A stretch of 64,000 nt of DNA from Welwitschia mirabilis (GCA_051453625.1 JBOZIK010000001.1:49137645-49201644); one strand, 5' to 3'. Counted from the first letter of the stretch, positions 1 through 13,049 are shown. Translations and numbers: made by a program. Notes: generated by a model from the sequence alone, not told the origin.

Positions 1-1110
1 TTGAACAACTCATTCTTACATCCAGTAATGGTAAGAAATGCATAATTGATAGAACTTACGTGACAATCTTTCTGATGACTTTGCGAGATAATGCTAAACT
101 TTATCTTAGGACAATTCCTCATAAAAGCCTAAAATCTTGGAACCAAGTTCAAGAAGCGTTTGTCAAGAGATTCATGAGTGAAACTACCATCCGGAAATAT
201 AAGAAAGAAGTTACAAACTTCCAACAATTACCTAATGAAGACTATGCTTCTGCTTACAAGAGATTCTTTGTGGCTTTATATTCAAACCCAGTAGATGCTT
301 TTTTGAGGTAGAATTAATAGACTATTTCTATAGTGGGTTAAACAGTCACACCAAATAACTTGTAGATTTCTCTTGTGAAGGCAACCTCTTAAACCAAACT
401 CTAGAAGATGCTTGGAAGATATTAGAATATTTAGTCAAAGTAAGTCAAACTTGGCCAAAACCCTTCATTAAAGAAAACAGACAGTAGGCCAAATTATCAA
501 AGACCACAAAGAAGTCAAGCATGAAAAAACTGAAACCAAAATAGAATAGAACCAACTAGTGTCATTAAGAATTTCACATCTACCTTAGATAATACACTCA
601 GATGGTCCTTGATGCTAAAGTGGCAACTGAGAGGAGTCAAATTATTGGTCCAACTTGTGATTTATGCAAGGATAATTATCACATTACAAAAGAGTGTCCT
701 TTACTCCCTACACGTAAAGAAAGAATTTATGAAGAAGTACATGCATTGAACTAAGGACCCTATAGCTATAATCAAAACTACAACCAAAGACAAGTCCCAA
801 ATCACAACTTCCAAAATAGGATAAATGACCAACCTAATAATTTTCAAGCATATTATCCTAACTCCCAACCCTATCGAAACAGATATGAACATCAAAATTT
901 CCAATCCAACTACTCTTTTAACTCTCAGAACCATAGTGATCCTCTTAGGAATTCTATCGAGAAGTTGAGAAAAACTTAAGAAAAGACTAATGCAAACATA
1001 GAAAATCTTGTGAACATCTTACAACAAACTATGCTTGCTAATCAAAAACCATAAGGGACCCTTGCCACTCAACCTTTACCAAACCCTAATGAAGTATAAA
1101 AAGATTGTAA
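1..1110 (+). pseudogene. Ty3/gypsy gag remnant (element E1)
   Basis: This is the capsid/nucleocapsid (gag) part of a retrotransposon, which would package the element RNA. The open piece at 60-311 has the typical plant gag core, with a run reading KLYLRTIPHKSLKSW followed by FVKRF. A frameshift in the T run near 299-304 moves the frame to 305 onward, where similar gag sequence continues through a stop at 356. A CCHC zinc knuckle of the form CX2CX4HX4C (CDLCKDNYHITKEC) lies at 656-697, followed by a region rich in Asn, Gln and Tyr. In-frame stops occur where Gln would be expected. The same knuckle, nearly identical, is present on the minus strand at 30792-30833 in E3, so the two elements are one family. 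The 5' end lies outside the window. It is not functional. Confidence 0.85.
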
Positions 1111-1463
1111 GGTAGTGATAAGGAGTGGCACTGTCACAAATCCGAATAATCATGAGGCTTCAACTTCCCACAATAATAAGAACGATGAGGAAGAAGACAT
1201 AGAAATCTTAGAAAACCATTCCTTTTCTTCTTCCTTAGCAACAAAAAGAAAAATTCATCACAAAAGAAAACTATTACCTCATGGCTTAATAGTTTTAATG
1301 AAAACCCTGTCTTTGATGATCACTTAAAAGTCTTAATGTAGAATGTAAGCATCAATTTACCTTGTTGAAAACTTTTGCAAGAAAACCCCAAATACTCTAA
1401 GCTATGAAAAGACCTAATCAAAAGAAAGCAAAAATGAGTCATCCCAAGTAAAGTCTTTCTAGC

Positions 1464-1896
1464 TCAATCCATTAGCAATTTAGCTTCCCAAAAGTGTCCA
1501 AAGTTTAAAGATCCAGGGGCAACAACAATTAGTGTCACTTTAGAGGGAAACCAAAGAATTAAGAAAGCCTTGATAGATATAGAAGCCAGTGTTAACGTCA
1601 TGCCTTTGCACATTTGTAAACATTTAGGATTGGAAGAGAGAATAGAACTTACAGAAATTACCTTAGAGTTAGCTAATGCATCCATAAAAAGACCCCTAGG
1701 TGTGATAAAGGACTTGGTCATTCAGATTGAAGAAACTTTCTACCACATAGATGTCATTGTTTTAGAAGTTGAGAACCAAAATACATATCCCCTACTTCTA
1801 GGTAGAGCTTTTTGTGAAATAGCTCATTGCATCATAAACACTAGAACTGGATTGATGAAATTTCACTTTGGAAATAAACGATTTTCAATATGAGTC
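1464..1896 (+). pseudogene. Retroviral-type aspartic protease remnant (E1)
   Basis: This is the pepsin-like protease that would cut the gag-pol polyprotein. The open stretch covers 1570-1893. The catalytic motif reads LIDIEASVNVMP where the family usually has a D-x-G-A-S core, so the catalytic Asp is present but the Gly is replaced by Glu. The flap-side motif LLLGRAF (family LGRPF) follows about 75 residues later. These are hallmarks of the Tat/Athila lineage of Ty3/gypsy elements. It lies in a different frame from the gag knuckle, so at least one indel separates them. The sequence after about 1900 loses coding character before the assembly gap at 2099. RT, RNase H and integrase are not seen in E1. 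They may be deleted or may lie in the 100-N gap, whose real size is unknown. Confidence 0.85.
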
Positions 1897-2098
1897 TTTG
1901 ATGAAGCAGAAAAAGATTTAGTCAATAATTTAGATTTGGAGGAAGATCTAAAACCTAGCCGATCTTTACAAACCCCTCTAAACCTAAAGAAAATTATAAA
2001 AGAATAAATCATAAAAATAATGAGTGGAAAATGGTATGCACACATCGAAAACAATTAAAATGATATGAGGAATTTTAGGTGCAACTGTAATCATAGTA

Positions 2099-2198
2099 NN
2101 NNNNNNNNNNNNNNNNNNNNNNNNNNNNNNNNNNNNNNNNNNNNNNNNNNNNNNNNNNNNNNNNNNNNNNNNNNNNNNNNNNNNNNNNNNNNNNNNNN
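2099..2198. other. Assembly gap, 100 N
   Basis: A run of exactly 100 N, the usual placeholder for a gap of unknown size, followed by A-rich sequence. It falls where the pol genes of E1 would be expected. Confidence 0.95.
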
Positions 2199-4427
2199 AA
2201 AAAAAAAAAAGAGATAAAACCAAGTAAGCATGTGCTTTGTGATGATCAAAGTGAAAAAAAAAAAAAAGAAAAAAAACTTTATGAGTATAGGGAAGTACAA
2301 CTTTTTAAGAAAAATTATAAGGGATATTGTTCATTTCATGAGCCAAAAAGTAAAAATCACAAAATGAATTTAAAAAAGAAAAATGTTTTTAATGGGCATA
2401 AAGGTAATTTTCTTTATAATGTTCCTCTTGAATTTCATGAAATTATTTCACCCAAGTTACCTTTTCTCTTCCCTTTAACTTTCAAAATTTGTGCTTTCAT
2501 ATGGCATTATAAAGTGCTATCTATTGCCCCTTTCTTTATCCAATTGATTTTAAATGAATTATATTTTATCACTTGGTAAATTTCTAGTTTAGGCCATACT
2601 TCTCTGAAAAGCTTGAGACCACCATAAATCCTTGATTTTTTTTTCTTTCTTTTTATTTGGTTGTTTTGTTATTTTCTTTTTAGTTTTCAGTTTTCAGAGT
2701 CTCTATTTTTATTTTTATGATCTCTGTTTTTATTATTGTTTCACTTTTTACTTTCTATTTCTATAAAATAATTGGTCATCTCCTCTGTTATCCCCATGAT
2801 GAGGTGGATGATAGTTATTTTTTTTAGTTTTTCTATTTTTCTGTTAATTTTTTGTGTTCTGTTTCTCTTTCCTATGTTTTTCATCCTCTCTATCATCTGG
2901 ATGACGAGCAAGATCACAGTAAATAAACTATTAATTTTTATTTTCTATTATACATTCTTATGGCTCTGTTGGAATTTTTGACTTAACTATTTAAGAATTA
3001 CAAGAAGTAAATGGACAAAAATTGGAATGTCATGAGCATACCATCTAAATTTTTTCTTAGCCTTTTTCCTTTCAAAGATTATTGTGGCATTACTTGATCA
3101 TCTTTTAACTTGAATTATGTATTTATTTCCATAACTAGTTTTTTAACTTAAGCATTTTAGTGATAAGATTGGATTCACCCAATCTTAGGACATTCACAAA
3201 TCTCTGAACTTTAATCAAAGGAAGATGCTTTATTTTTTATGCTTTTCTCAATGGTAAAAAGATCTTATATTGTTTAAGAATTTTCTTTTCTATCTTAATC
3301 TTTTAAATTTTTTCTTTATCTTTTAAATTGTTTGGTCATGTAAAATGTGATTTTTTAAAATTAAAAAAAAAAACATGCTTACCATGATGTCCAACTGCAA
3401 GTACACTAGGATAAATGTTTCTGAGAGGAGCCTTTGGTAGTGTAATATGGTAGCTATGGAAACTCCACTAGAGGGTCCATTGCCCATGCTTCTTGGGTTC
3501 TTACTCCTCTGATAGTGGTTGCACTCTCCTCATCATGGCATAATAAATATAAATTTTAGTATTCCCACTTGATCATTTCACTTTTAAAGATTTTGGTGAA
3601 TTTGTAGGTAGAAATAGATGAGTCCATTTCTAAGTACCTTTTGATTTGACCTTCATTGTTCTACACACTTGAAACCTTGGATATCACTATAACCATTGCC
3701 CTTTTGAATGAAATTTATCAAGTAAATACATTTTGTCATGCATCTTTAATCAGGTAATGTTATGATGTTTTCCTTTGAAGTTTGCTATGTTAGTACTTAG
3801 AATAGGTAAACACTCTTCTTCTTGTTCCTTGTGTTTATTTCTCCTTTGCTTTTCTTCTATTTTTATGTCTACTATTTTCTAGTCATTTTTACATTTTCTT
3901 CTTTCCGTAGGAATTTATTAGTTTAGTAGTTTTTCATTCCAGTCGTTATTACATTTTTCATTTTTGTTAGTTTAGGCAATTTGGGACGCATTGCATATTT
4001 TAAATAGGGGGTAGGATACACACCAATTTTAGTATTACATATTTCTGATACAAATTTTTCGATTATGAGAAACTACTCCTTGATTCTTATATGATGTTCA
4101 TCTTTTTATTCGACATTTTATTACATTGAAGAGCTATTTATCACTATTAATGCAAAATCTGATTTCTGTCACAGGTTCCAAACTCTGAAAAACTTTTAAG
4201 AATCCTATCGTCCCCACTATCATCCGGGCAATAAACTGGATGACAAACATCTGATGCTGCACAGGTACTTTATTCAGTTTTTAAAATTTTTGAATTCAGT
4301 CCATTACTGATAGATATATTTCAATTGCTTTCTCCAGATATCCTAGTTTTTATTTTTTAAAAGTTGGTCGTGAATATGGTTTACCACCTGGTTTTGTCAG
4401 GGACTGACAAGACTAAGTGGGGGGCTA
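2199..4427 (+). mobile_element. 3' internal non-coding region of E1, ending in a polypurine tract
   Basis: T-rich sequence with no convincing protein. The open frame at 2232-2579 was not recognised; it is Lys-rich at its start and hydrophobic at its end. The part from about 3100 to 4427 matches, on the opposite strand, the regions 20818-22809 and 24840-26100 of E3. An example is the stretch about scattered gag-like text at 3170-3240 and 3370-3720. This marks it as the family's 3' internal region. The region ends in a purine run (aagtgggggg, 4415-4424) immediately before the LTR, the expected plus-strand priming site. Palindromic TCATC/GATGA sites occur here, for example at 2893-2904. Confidence 0.7.
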
Positions 4428-5055
4428 TGTTACGATGCCAACTTATGTGTATTTGATAGGGTATTTTGAGTTGTTTTACAGATAAACTAACAGATAAATG
4501 CTTAGTTCCTATGACAATCGAGAATCAAGGAGCACAAGATGAAAACATACAATTTATCAAATAATTCACAAGCATTTCATGTAGATAAAAATAAATTATA
4601 TTTTCAGATAACTATTCCTACAAATAACAAAAGATCACACTAACTAAAGATGAAGAAAAGACTATCGTCTCCTTAGTCATCCCCACGAAAGTCAGGATGA
4701 CAACCCCAATTGAGTGACAAATAGACTTCTTTCCAGATAACTTCCAAATAAACTGAAGACTTCTGACCATCATCCACCTAATCATCCAGACGACACTAGT
4801 GGATGACATCTCGAGAACCAGTTGATCACAGTTTGCATGTAGTTAGACAAGGAGATAAACTAAAGCAAAATCAAAGTTCCAATTATCTATCCTCATCATC
4901 TCTTCCATCGTTTGGATGACAGGCAGGATGATACTATTCTCTTACACTTTTATCGAATGTTTTCCCTAGTTATCACCTCTTCTTTGCGACTTTATTTTGC
5001 ATGTTAGCTAGAGTTTCTCTTCTACTTCTCTGTCAGTTTCCTTTTCCTTTCTGTC

Positions 5056-5063
5056 TATAAATA
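5056..5063 (+). promoter_or_regulatory. TATA box in the E1 LTR
   Basis: TATAAATA in the middle of the LTR. The same box is seen on the minus strand in LTR A (20310-20317) and LTR B (33180-33187), which supports its identity as the retrotransposon promoter. Confidence 0.65.
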
Positions 5064-5411
5064 AAGGTCTCCCCCTTGATCTCTAATCATCTTCAACAAT
5101 ACCTGACATTCTCGTGACAGGAGATCTTGGGACTAGAGAATCATCTTGTAATCTAGAGAGATGTTACCTTAGCGTTGGACGACGTATCCTCCATTGAGGA
5201 ATGATTACTTTGTGATACAGATGCCTTTTTCACTTTTAATATGAATTATCCTTTTTGTCAATAATTGTAGGAACTTATCCCTAATAGTTTATGTTGTTTA
5301 AGATTTGTGACAAGTTTCTTTGATTATATAGATTATGAAGGCAACCTTTGTCAATATTGAGCTTGATTAGATTAGGTGCATCGCTGTTTCTTTTCATAGA
5401 TTAGTTTTGCA

Positions 5412-5511
5412 NNNNNNNNNNNNNNNNNNNNNNNNNNNNNNNNNNNNNNNNNNNNNNNNNNNNNNNNNNNNNNNNNNNNNNNNNNNNNNNNNNNNNNNNN
5501 NNNNNNNNNNN
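5412..5511. other. Assembly gap, 100 N, with duplicated flanks
   Basis: The sequence just before the gap (ending agattagttttgca) is repeated directly after it, which suggests overlapping contig ends that were not merged. Confidence 0.9.
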
Positions 5512-5746
5512 AGATTAGTTTTGCATCATTATTTCAATTCCATGCATTGCAGTTTAATTCAATAGATTAAGGTTACATATTTCTTTTTTGAAATCAACTC
5601 TTTATTATCCATACTATTGGGCTTCGATGGAATTACGACATTCGTATCACTTCGTCTATACTAGTGTGCTATATTTGTGCATCTTATTTGTAATTAACAG
5701 GTTTTAAATCAAGGCGTGAAACATTACATAAATTCGCACCGCAACA

Positions 5747-6587
5747 TCCATCTATCAAAATAGCTTAAATTTAACCAAGTATTACTTTGATTTAATAAAC
5801 ATTTTTATGTTATTTTTTATCAATTTCTTATTGATTTAAATTCTAATTTTCATGTTTTAATGCTTTTATAATTCATTTTTATGCTTAGTAAAAGGTTATC
5901 TTATAAGTTAAATGTATTGCAATTTAACAAAAATCTTATTATTATTGAACAATTTTCTTAGTCAATTTGAAAAATCTCTCTTTTTAAGCATTATATTTTG
6001 ATTCTCAACTATTATAAATTTTATGTAGATTGAAATGATATGTTTGAATTACCTAGTTACATTTATATATGGAATTAAGTAGTTAACTTTTCAAGAAAAA
6101 GTATTTTTGTATATGAAAATGACTTAGATAAATTTGATTGTTTAAATTCCTTTTCTTATTCATATGAATTATAAATGATCTCTAAAATCTCATGAATGTT
6201 CATGAAAAATTACTTCTACTTATTTATTTGTATTTCTCTTTTCACATCTTGTGAAATCATGCTTTTAGACATGTAGTTTTTCACAATTATTTTAAGTCGT
6301 GTGTGTTTAATTAATCGTATGTTACTAAAGAGGAATAGTTTTTTCAATCATATAAAGTAATCATTTGATAAGGTAATATTAATATTTCCAAATGAATTCA
6401 TGTCAAGTGTTTAGCGGTTTGATACTCGTGTATTTACTTCATATGCAATTCAACCTAGAATAAGTCTTTATATCATAACTTAAAATTTTTATACTTCATT
6501 TTCTTTCTCCAAGGTGAATTATCATATTAAGCACACATTTATTTTTGTGAGAGATTAAAGTCTGATCATCTCATTTTAAAAATTGAG
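5747..6587. other. AT-rich spacer, nothing recognised
   Basis: AT-rich sequence between the E1 3' LTR and the 3' end of the LINE. No coding, RNA or repeat feature could be supported. Confidence 0.6.
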
Positions 6588-8640
6588 TTTTTTTTGAAGA
6601 AAGTATATATATTAAAATAGGAAATGTACATCAGGAGGCAAAATTGTCCGAGCGTTATAGAAGCACTACTTGAAGGAAAAGAGACTTAAAATAGTAAGAT
6701 GAAAAGGGGCAAAACCGCCTCCCAAAAATAACATATCTAGAACTTGCCTAAAAGGATGCAAGCACTAGTGAAAATAGCTAAAAAAGGACTTAAGGCTACT
6801 GAAAATAGGGGCAAAACTACCCCTTGAAATCAGAACTTACAAAGTACTTGGAATTAAAAGGGAAAAAACCAAAAAGAAAGAGGATTACCGTCCTCTACAG
6901 TCCTCTATAGAAAGGAAAGATGGTGTCATGATTATGTTCAAGAAAAAATTTGTCCAGGTCATCTGAGAGGNNNNNNNNNNNNNNNNNNNNNNNNNNNNNN
7001 NNNNNNNNNNNNNNNNNNNNNNNNNNNNNNNNNNNNNNNNNNNNNNNNNNNNNNNNNNNNNNNNNNNNNNNNNNNNNNNNNNNNNNNNNNNNNNNNNNNN
7101 NNNNNNNNNNNNNNNNNNNNNNNNNNNNNNNNNNNNNNNNNNNNNNNNNNNNNNNNNNNNNNNNNNNNNNNNNNNNNNNNNNNNNNNNNNNNNNNNNNNN
7201 NNNNNNNNNNNNNNNNNNNNNNNNNNNNNNNNNNNNNNNNNNNNNNNNNNNNNNNNNNNNNNNNNNNNNNNNNNNNNNNNNNNNNNNNNNNNNNNNNNNN
7301 NNNNNNNNNNNNNNNNNNNNNNNNNNNNNNNNNNNNNNNNNNNNNNNNNNNNNNNNNNNNNNNNNNNNNNNNNNNNNNNNNNNNNNNNNNNNNNNNNNNN
7401 NNNNNNNNNNNNNNNNNNNNNNNNNNNNNNNNNNNNNNNNNNNNNNNNNNNNNNNNNNNNNNNNNNNNNNNNNNNNNNNNNNNNNNNNNNNNNNNNNNNN
7501 NNNNNNNNNNNNNNNNNNNNNNNNNNNNNNNNNNNNNNNNNNNNNNNNNNNNNNNNNNNNNNNNNNNNNNNNNNNNNNNNNNNNNNNNNNNNNNNNNNNN
7601 NNNNNNNNNNNNNNNNNNNNNNNNNNNNNNNNNNNNNNNNNNNNNNNNNNNNNNNNNNNNNNNNNNNNNNNNNNNNNNNNNNNNNNNNNNNNNNNNNNNN
7701 NNNNNNNNNNNNNNNNNNNNNNNNNNNNNNNNNNNNNNNNNNNNNNNNNNNNNNNNNNNNNNNNNNNNNNNNNNNNNNNNNNNNNNNNNNNNNNNNNNNN
7801 NNNNNNNNNNNNNNNNNNNNNNNNNNNNNNNNNNNNNNNNNNNNNNNNNNNNNNNNNNNNNNNNNNNNNNNNNNNNNNNNNNNNNNNNNNNNNNNNNTCT
7901 AGGTTTAAAATCGGGTTTCCATTAAATAGGAGTCAGAAGTAGAGCTTTGGGACGAACTAGGGCTTGAAGCTAGAGAAGGAGGGTGCTGGGCATGCCCACC
8001 TTATTTCTGAGAAGGGTGAGTTAGAGACTAAACTTAGGCTAGGCTAGGAGAATGCTCCTCAGGAGTTTTCTGTTGGGCTAGAAGTAAAGACGGTCCTTCT
8101 AAGTGAGCTAAGGGTGAAGATACCCCCTATTTCTAGGGCTGGATTGAGCTGCTATTTCTTCAGAAGTAGTGTTCCTAACAGAGAAGGAACTTCTGGTAGA
8201 TGTTATCCTAAGGGGATCTAATGAGGATGGAAATAGGGAGGAGGGGGAGGGACCTCTATGGCCTAAGCTTTTTGAGCTATTCTCTATAGGGCTAGGATTA
8301 AACCTGAGTGCCTTGAGGAGTCATTGTAATTAAGAACTTGAATGAAGAAATAAAGAAGATTCACCTAGCATCCTAGGTCAAATGCCTTAAGAAACATGAA
8401 ATGGATACCACAAAGCTTAGAATGATTACTAGATTGAATGCAATATCTGTCCACTAGTTCTATCCCAAGTTCCCATGGGGGCGGTAACGCCTTACTGCTA
8501 ATGTGTTCACTAGGCAGTTTAGGAATTCCACTTAGAAAGAAATGGATAGCTTCTCGTTAGCCTTTACTTTCAAATAGGATCCTTTCACTTTTTACTAAGA
8601 TCTCTAGCAGTCTATCAAAAGATTATTTGGAAATTTCTAT
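6588..8640 (-). mobile_element. LINE 1 3' region (untranslated end), with large gap
   Basis: On the minus strand the L1-type element seems to end in a short A tract (the t run near 6588-6595), consistent with the 3' tail of a LINE. Sequence at 7898-8640 has a different, G-rich flavour and no recognised protein, and could belong to another repeat. A 927-N gap (6971-7897) hides much of this stretch. The 3' boundary is inference from the A tract and from the lack of coding sequence beyond about 8640. Confidence 0.45.
6971..7897. other. Assembly gap, 927 N
   Basis: Run of N of non-round length, so its size was probably estimated. Any reading frame that crosses it is an artefact. Confidence 0.95.
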
Positions 8641-11600
8641 TGGAATTCTTGTGAAAGTTGTTCACCCTCCTCTCCATCGCCTGTAAAAAGGGGCGATATC
8701 AGCCTGCATATCCCCTCTCAATTTGTGCAAAAGGGTTTCCCACCCCACCTCCTGAATTTTTTCCCACAGCTTCGTGCATCCCTCATAGAGGTCTGGGTTA
8801 GCAGGCTCATAGGTTAGGGTGGCTACCATGGTAATTTTAATTTGAGAATGAGTGTGAATAATCTTCCTAGCTATATAAATAGGAAAGGGTAAAGGGGCAT
8901 TATTGAAAATTAGACTATTTTGAATCTGCCATATTTGCTAGAAAGTCAGTGAATCCCATCCATTAAATGCATGTCAAGGGTGTCATAGCTTTGATAATAC
9001 TTCATCATTATGGCAATTAGTTCCTTGCTCCAAGCACATTGATGAAAGATATGTTGTACTATTTCTGGATCAGACTGGTAAGTGAAACAACTAGCATCAA
9101 CTTGAAATCCCCTTTTTGATAATTGATCTCTTGTCAAAATTCAGTGATGCTCTTTCAGCCAATAGAAGACTTTAATTTTTTTGTTATTTGTCCCCTCTAA
9201 TTCTTTTTGTAATCATCTTGTTTGCCATATTTCTTGATCAAGATCTATTTAGAAGTTTTACTCTAAGAAATATTTAATTCAGTAAGTTGTTGATAAGCTT
9301 TATAAAGATGATTTCTTAGATATAATACCCTGTGCTCAATTGTCCAGTTTCTGTACTTGTGATTAATTAAGTCACTCCATGACTGCCTTCCCTCTTATAA
9401 TCTCTTTAGGATCTTCTGAGATCCTATGAGAATACAATCTTTAGGTTTTTGAATTCCCCATCCTTCTGATTTCTTAAGATGAGATATAATTTTCCATTTA
9501 CAGAGATGTATTTAGTAGTGGTTTTTTCCCCCCACCAAATAAAATCTTTTAAGATCCTGTCAGATTTTTGCATGATATTCTTTGGGGGGTTATAATAGAA
9601 GCTATATACTGAAAAGAAGAAACTAGACAAGAATGTGTAAGAATGATTTTAGCCTTTGAGGACAAAAAGTTGTTATGCCAAGAGCTGCACCTCCTTTGTA
9701 TAGATTTCAAAATGTAATTCTAGGTACTTGTCTTATGTCAATTTCATAGAGGAATGCCCAGGTAGATATCCTGAAGGTCTTCTAACTTTATGTTCATGAT
9801 GCGGACGATTTCGCCCCCTTTGATACATTATCTGCTTAAGGTATGTATTCTAGATTTATTCCAATTAGTATAAATCCATGTTGCCTCTGCAAATGTATTC
9901 ATGGTATTTTTTATAGCTTTTTATTACTGACAGGTCATCTTGATTATGATGATGGTCTCATCTACATAGTGATTATTAAGAAAAATTTAACCTCCAATTC
10001 TAATTCTTATAATTTCGTTATTTCTTAAGAAAACTTATAGAACATTTCATTACAAATAAAAAAATGTATGGGGATAGAGGACCCCCTTGTCTCAAACCTC
10101 TTCCCACTAAGAAGAAGTTTGATCTATGACTATTGACCTCTACACTAAAACTCAGTCAAAGCATGCATGTCTAGCTATAGATTAATAATATCTTGAGAGA
10201 AGCTGATTTTCCTAAGAATGCACCCTAATGCTTGCCAACAAACCGAGTCATAAGTTTTGCAATATTTAGTTTAGCAATGAGAAGCAAAGATTTTTGTTTT
10301 TAATAGAGTAAATAATTTCATGAGTTAAAAAGATTTAGTTTTAGATATACCTAGAAGGAATGAAGCCAGCTTGGTTCTCTGAAATCATGTTGGAGAGTAA
10401 GGGGATGATTTGGCCAGTCATAATTTTTGCAAAGATTCTATAAATGAAGTTGCAAATCTCTAAGGGCCTAAAGACCTTTGATCTAATGGTATTCTTCTTT
10501 TTCAATATGAGGACTACTCTAGTTTTATTCATCTCTCTAGGAATCCGTCTATTATAGAATATTTCATACATTGCATTATGGAGATTATCTCCTAGGATAG
10601 AGAAATATGATTTGAAGAGTTCAATTGGCCACCCATCAGGACTATGTGCTTGGTTATTCTTNNNNNNNNNNNNNNNNNNNNNNNNNNNNNNNNNNNNNNN
10701 NNNNNNNNNNNNNNNNNNNNNNNNNNNNNNNNAAACCTTCTTGTTTTTTGGGATTAGGCTAGGAACGATATCGTCCCATTCCCAGACTCTCTAGAGATGG
10801 TCCTGCAATTCCTTAGCTATTTCCTTTTCATTTTCTGTGACTCAGCCTCTTACTATAAGACTTTTAATTTTGTTATTAGATCTATACTAGTTGGCCTGTT
10901 GGAAGAAGAATTTAGTGTATCTATCACCCTCTTTAAGCCACTTGATCCTTGATTGTTCTCTCCAATAGTATTCTTCATTCTCATATATTTTTTGAAGATC
11001 CATTAGGCACTAATATTTTTTGTTTCAAAGGCTTTTCTGGTTACCTTCCTTCTCCTACTTGGTTTAAATGCATCTAATTTCCTCCTCGATTTTAGATTTT
11101 AAGTCAAACCTCTCCTTATCTTTCCTTCTCCAATCTCTTATGTGATCCTTTAAGGTATTAAGGCCTCTGTATAAGAAAGTGACAGGTTAGATATCATCAT
11201 ATTGTACCCAGATCTTTTCCAAGAGCTCTCTATTTTCTGTTTGGTTAATCTAGTATCATTCTATACAAAATGGGGTTTTCGAGGTCAAAAACATCTCTAA
11301 TCTGAGCATAATGGGATGATGATCCTAGGTGATCCTATTTAGGCCATGATCTTTAAGAGGAAGTTTAGCTAGATGTTTCCCATCTAGCACTCTATCAATC
11401 TTGAACATTATTAGATCTGTATCTACTATTCTATACAACTACGTGTATGTGTAACTAGTGATGGGTATAACTATGTGGAAGTATCTTACATAAAAATCTT
11501 TTAGGATAGAAGCCCCTCTAGAGTTTCAGTTGTCACCACCTGATTTTTTCTAGCAGTGAAGGCATTAATTAAAGTAATCCAAAATTACCCATTTGGATTT

Positions 11601-11960
11601 GTCCACTACATTTCTTTATGCTTCTTCTAATACCATGACCTTGTCTAGATTGTGCTACTAGCTATAGATACTTGTAACAGTCCATCTTTTGTTCTTAAGA
11701 AAAATCATAATATGATTTTGGCTGCTGTAAATCAGATCTTCCTCTTTTTTAGTAAAAATCAAATGACCACCAAAGTTACCTTGGGTCACAATGTTAAAAG
11801 ATGTCCAATGCTAGTTCATCTTTATATTTCCCATATCTTGTTTTATCTTCGTCTCCTATAGGCAGATTAAATTGATATTATTTTGAGTAATCAAATTTCA
11901 TAGGGTCTTTTTTTTATAAGAGAACCCTAGTCCCCTGTAGTTCCATAAGATATAATTCAT
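8640..11960 (-). pseudogene. LINE 1 ORF2 remnant: endonuclease and reverse transcriptase (L1 type)
   Basis: ORF2 of a plant L1-type LINE nicks target DNA and copies the element RNA into it. Reading on the minus strand, the likely start at 11960 opens with MNYILWNYRGLG, the N-terminal motif of the apurinic-type endonuclease (usual WNCRGLG). RT sequence appears at 10571-10341, including the conserved stretch ending SENQAGFIPSRYI. The catalytic box at 9968-9957 reads YVDE where YADD or FADD is expected, so an active-site Asp is lost. At 9630-9424 is the segment after the RT core (KDFIWWGEK). At 9137-8946 is the zf-RVT-like domain (DQLSKRG, then HIFHQCAWSKE). The C-terminal WQIQNSLIFN-type tail follows down to about 8640. 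Many stops and frameshifts show it is dead. A 71-N gap (10662-10732) interrupts it. Confidence 0.88.
10662..10732. other. Assembly gap, 71 N
   Basis: Run of N inside LINE 1 ORF2, in the part between endonuclease and RT core. Confidence 0.95.
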
Positions 11961-11999
11961 TAGGGATGTTTTTGCCCCTTTCTAGTTGCTTGTCCTTTT

Positions 12000-13049
12000 C
12001 CAATGTGTCTTTGAAAGTATTTTGGGAACTATTTTCAACATTCTCTGCCATTTCTCATTTTCATAGGGTTCTTTTACTAGGTCTTCCCTTGGTATAAGTT
12101 TCCATTTAATTGGATTGTTTATCGTGAAGGTTTTGTTGGGTGTCATTCTCATCCATGAGAGGTTGAAATGGTTTTCCTATTTTAGATCTTCCTTTCTCTT
12201 GCTTTTCTTTGGAAAAATGATGGTGATCTTTCTAGTTTATTCCTTTCTTTTCTTGTGTTGGTATATGTTCTGATTATGACCAGTCTTCCCATAGAAAGTG
12301 TAGGTTTCCTTTTGCTTTTCTTCAATATCAATCAATCTTTTTCGACATTCATCTCATAGGTGATCCAATATTCCACAATGTGAGCATTTCTTCTTAAGAG
12401 GAGAACATCTTCTAGAGGGGTTTCCTGATTTTCCATAGGTTGTGCAGGGAATCAAAAGGTTCTTATATGTAACTTCTAGATCATAGGTTTCCCATTTGGA
12501 TCTAAACTTTATGAATTGGATCTCCTTAATATCCTCCAGATTCATTCACACACAGAATCTAGCTAAAACTAATTTTGGTCTATTTAATCGTGATTTGATC
12601 AAGCTTTATCAGGTATCCAAAATAACCGGTCATTTTTCTTAGTAGATCTTCATCCCAAAACTTGAGGTGAAACTTGTGGATGTGGATCTATATCAAGAGT
12701 TTTTTAAATAGGTGCAAGTCCAGCTGCATCCTCAGCATCCATTTAGCTAGGGTAAGGCTTTTAACTCCAAAAAACCATGGTTGTCTTGCGATGTTTCATC
12801 CCGATCTTATTCATTATATAGCTATAATAAAATCAACCCTTCTAGCATTGCAATAATGTCAACCTTGCTAACTCCTATCCATTTTGTTGTGACTCAATCA
12901 CGGATCTGATTGAACCGAGATCGAGGGCAGGATGAGACAAACTTTCCGATGAGACTGAATCTAATCTTCTTTTCAATTTCACTACACACATCTTCATCGA
13001 TGTCTAATACAAGGGATTTCCCTTCCCTGGAGAACTAAGTCTTCTCCAT
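12000..13049 (-). pseudogene. LINE 1 ORF1 remnant (DUF4283-like, CCHC knuckle)
   Basis: ORF1 of plant L1 elements is an RNA-binding protein. The minus-strand frame from the ATG at 13049 shows a run reading SLIGKFVSSCPRSRFNQIRD, then a stop where Trp is expected, then VTTKWIGVSKVDIIAMLEG. This order is typical of the DUF4283 domain. Further on, at 12545-12354, the sequence has Cys residues in a degenerate zinc-knuckle region (PCTTYGKSGNPSRRC, then KKCSHCGILDHL). Stops and frameshifts are frequent. Upstream (13050-13331) is a GC-richer leader fitting a LINE 5' untranslated region. ORF1 precedes ORF2 (start 11960) in the expected order. Confidence 0.75.

Larger units (their letters stand above)
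4428..5746 (+). repeat. 3' long terminal repeat of E1
   Basis: The LTR begins TGTTACGATGC right after the polypurine tract and ends GCACCGCAACA at 5736-5746. The ends form an imperfect inverted repeat (9 of 11 positions), as expected for LTR termini. A TATA box (TATAAATA) lies at 5056-5063, followed by a leader-like segment, so U3, R and U5 can be placed in order. The U3 holds a clear hairpin at 4770-4806. The 5' edge matches the edge of LTR A on the minus strand (20817 reading leftwards), including the preceding polypurine tract. A 100-N gap interrupts it at 5412-5511, and the 14 bases before the gap (agattagttttgca) are repeated right after it, so the gap may be an unmerged overlap. The 5' LTR lies outside the window. 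Confidence 0.8.

Noticed and set aside
2232-2579. 115-residue frame as an envelope-like gene of E1
   Set aside because: Position after pol would fit an extra ORF, but no signal, fusion or known motif is visible and it starts in an A-rich run.
6950-7942. 330-residue open frame on the plus strand
   Set aside because: Almost all of it is the 927-N gap; only a few real codons flank it.
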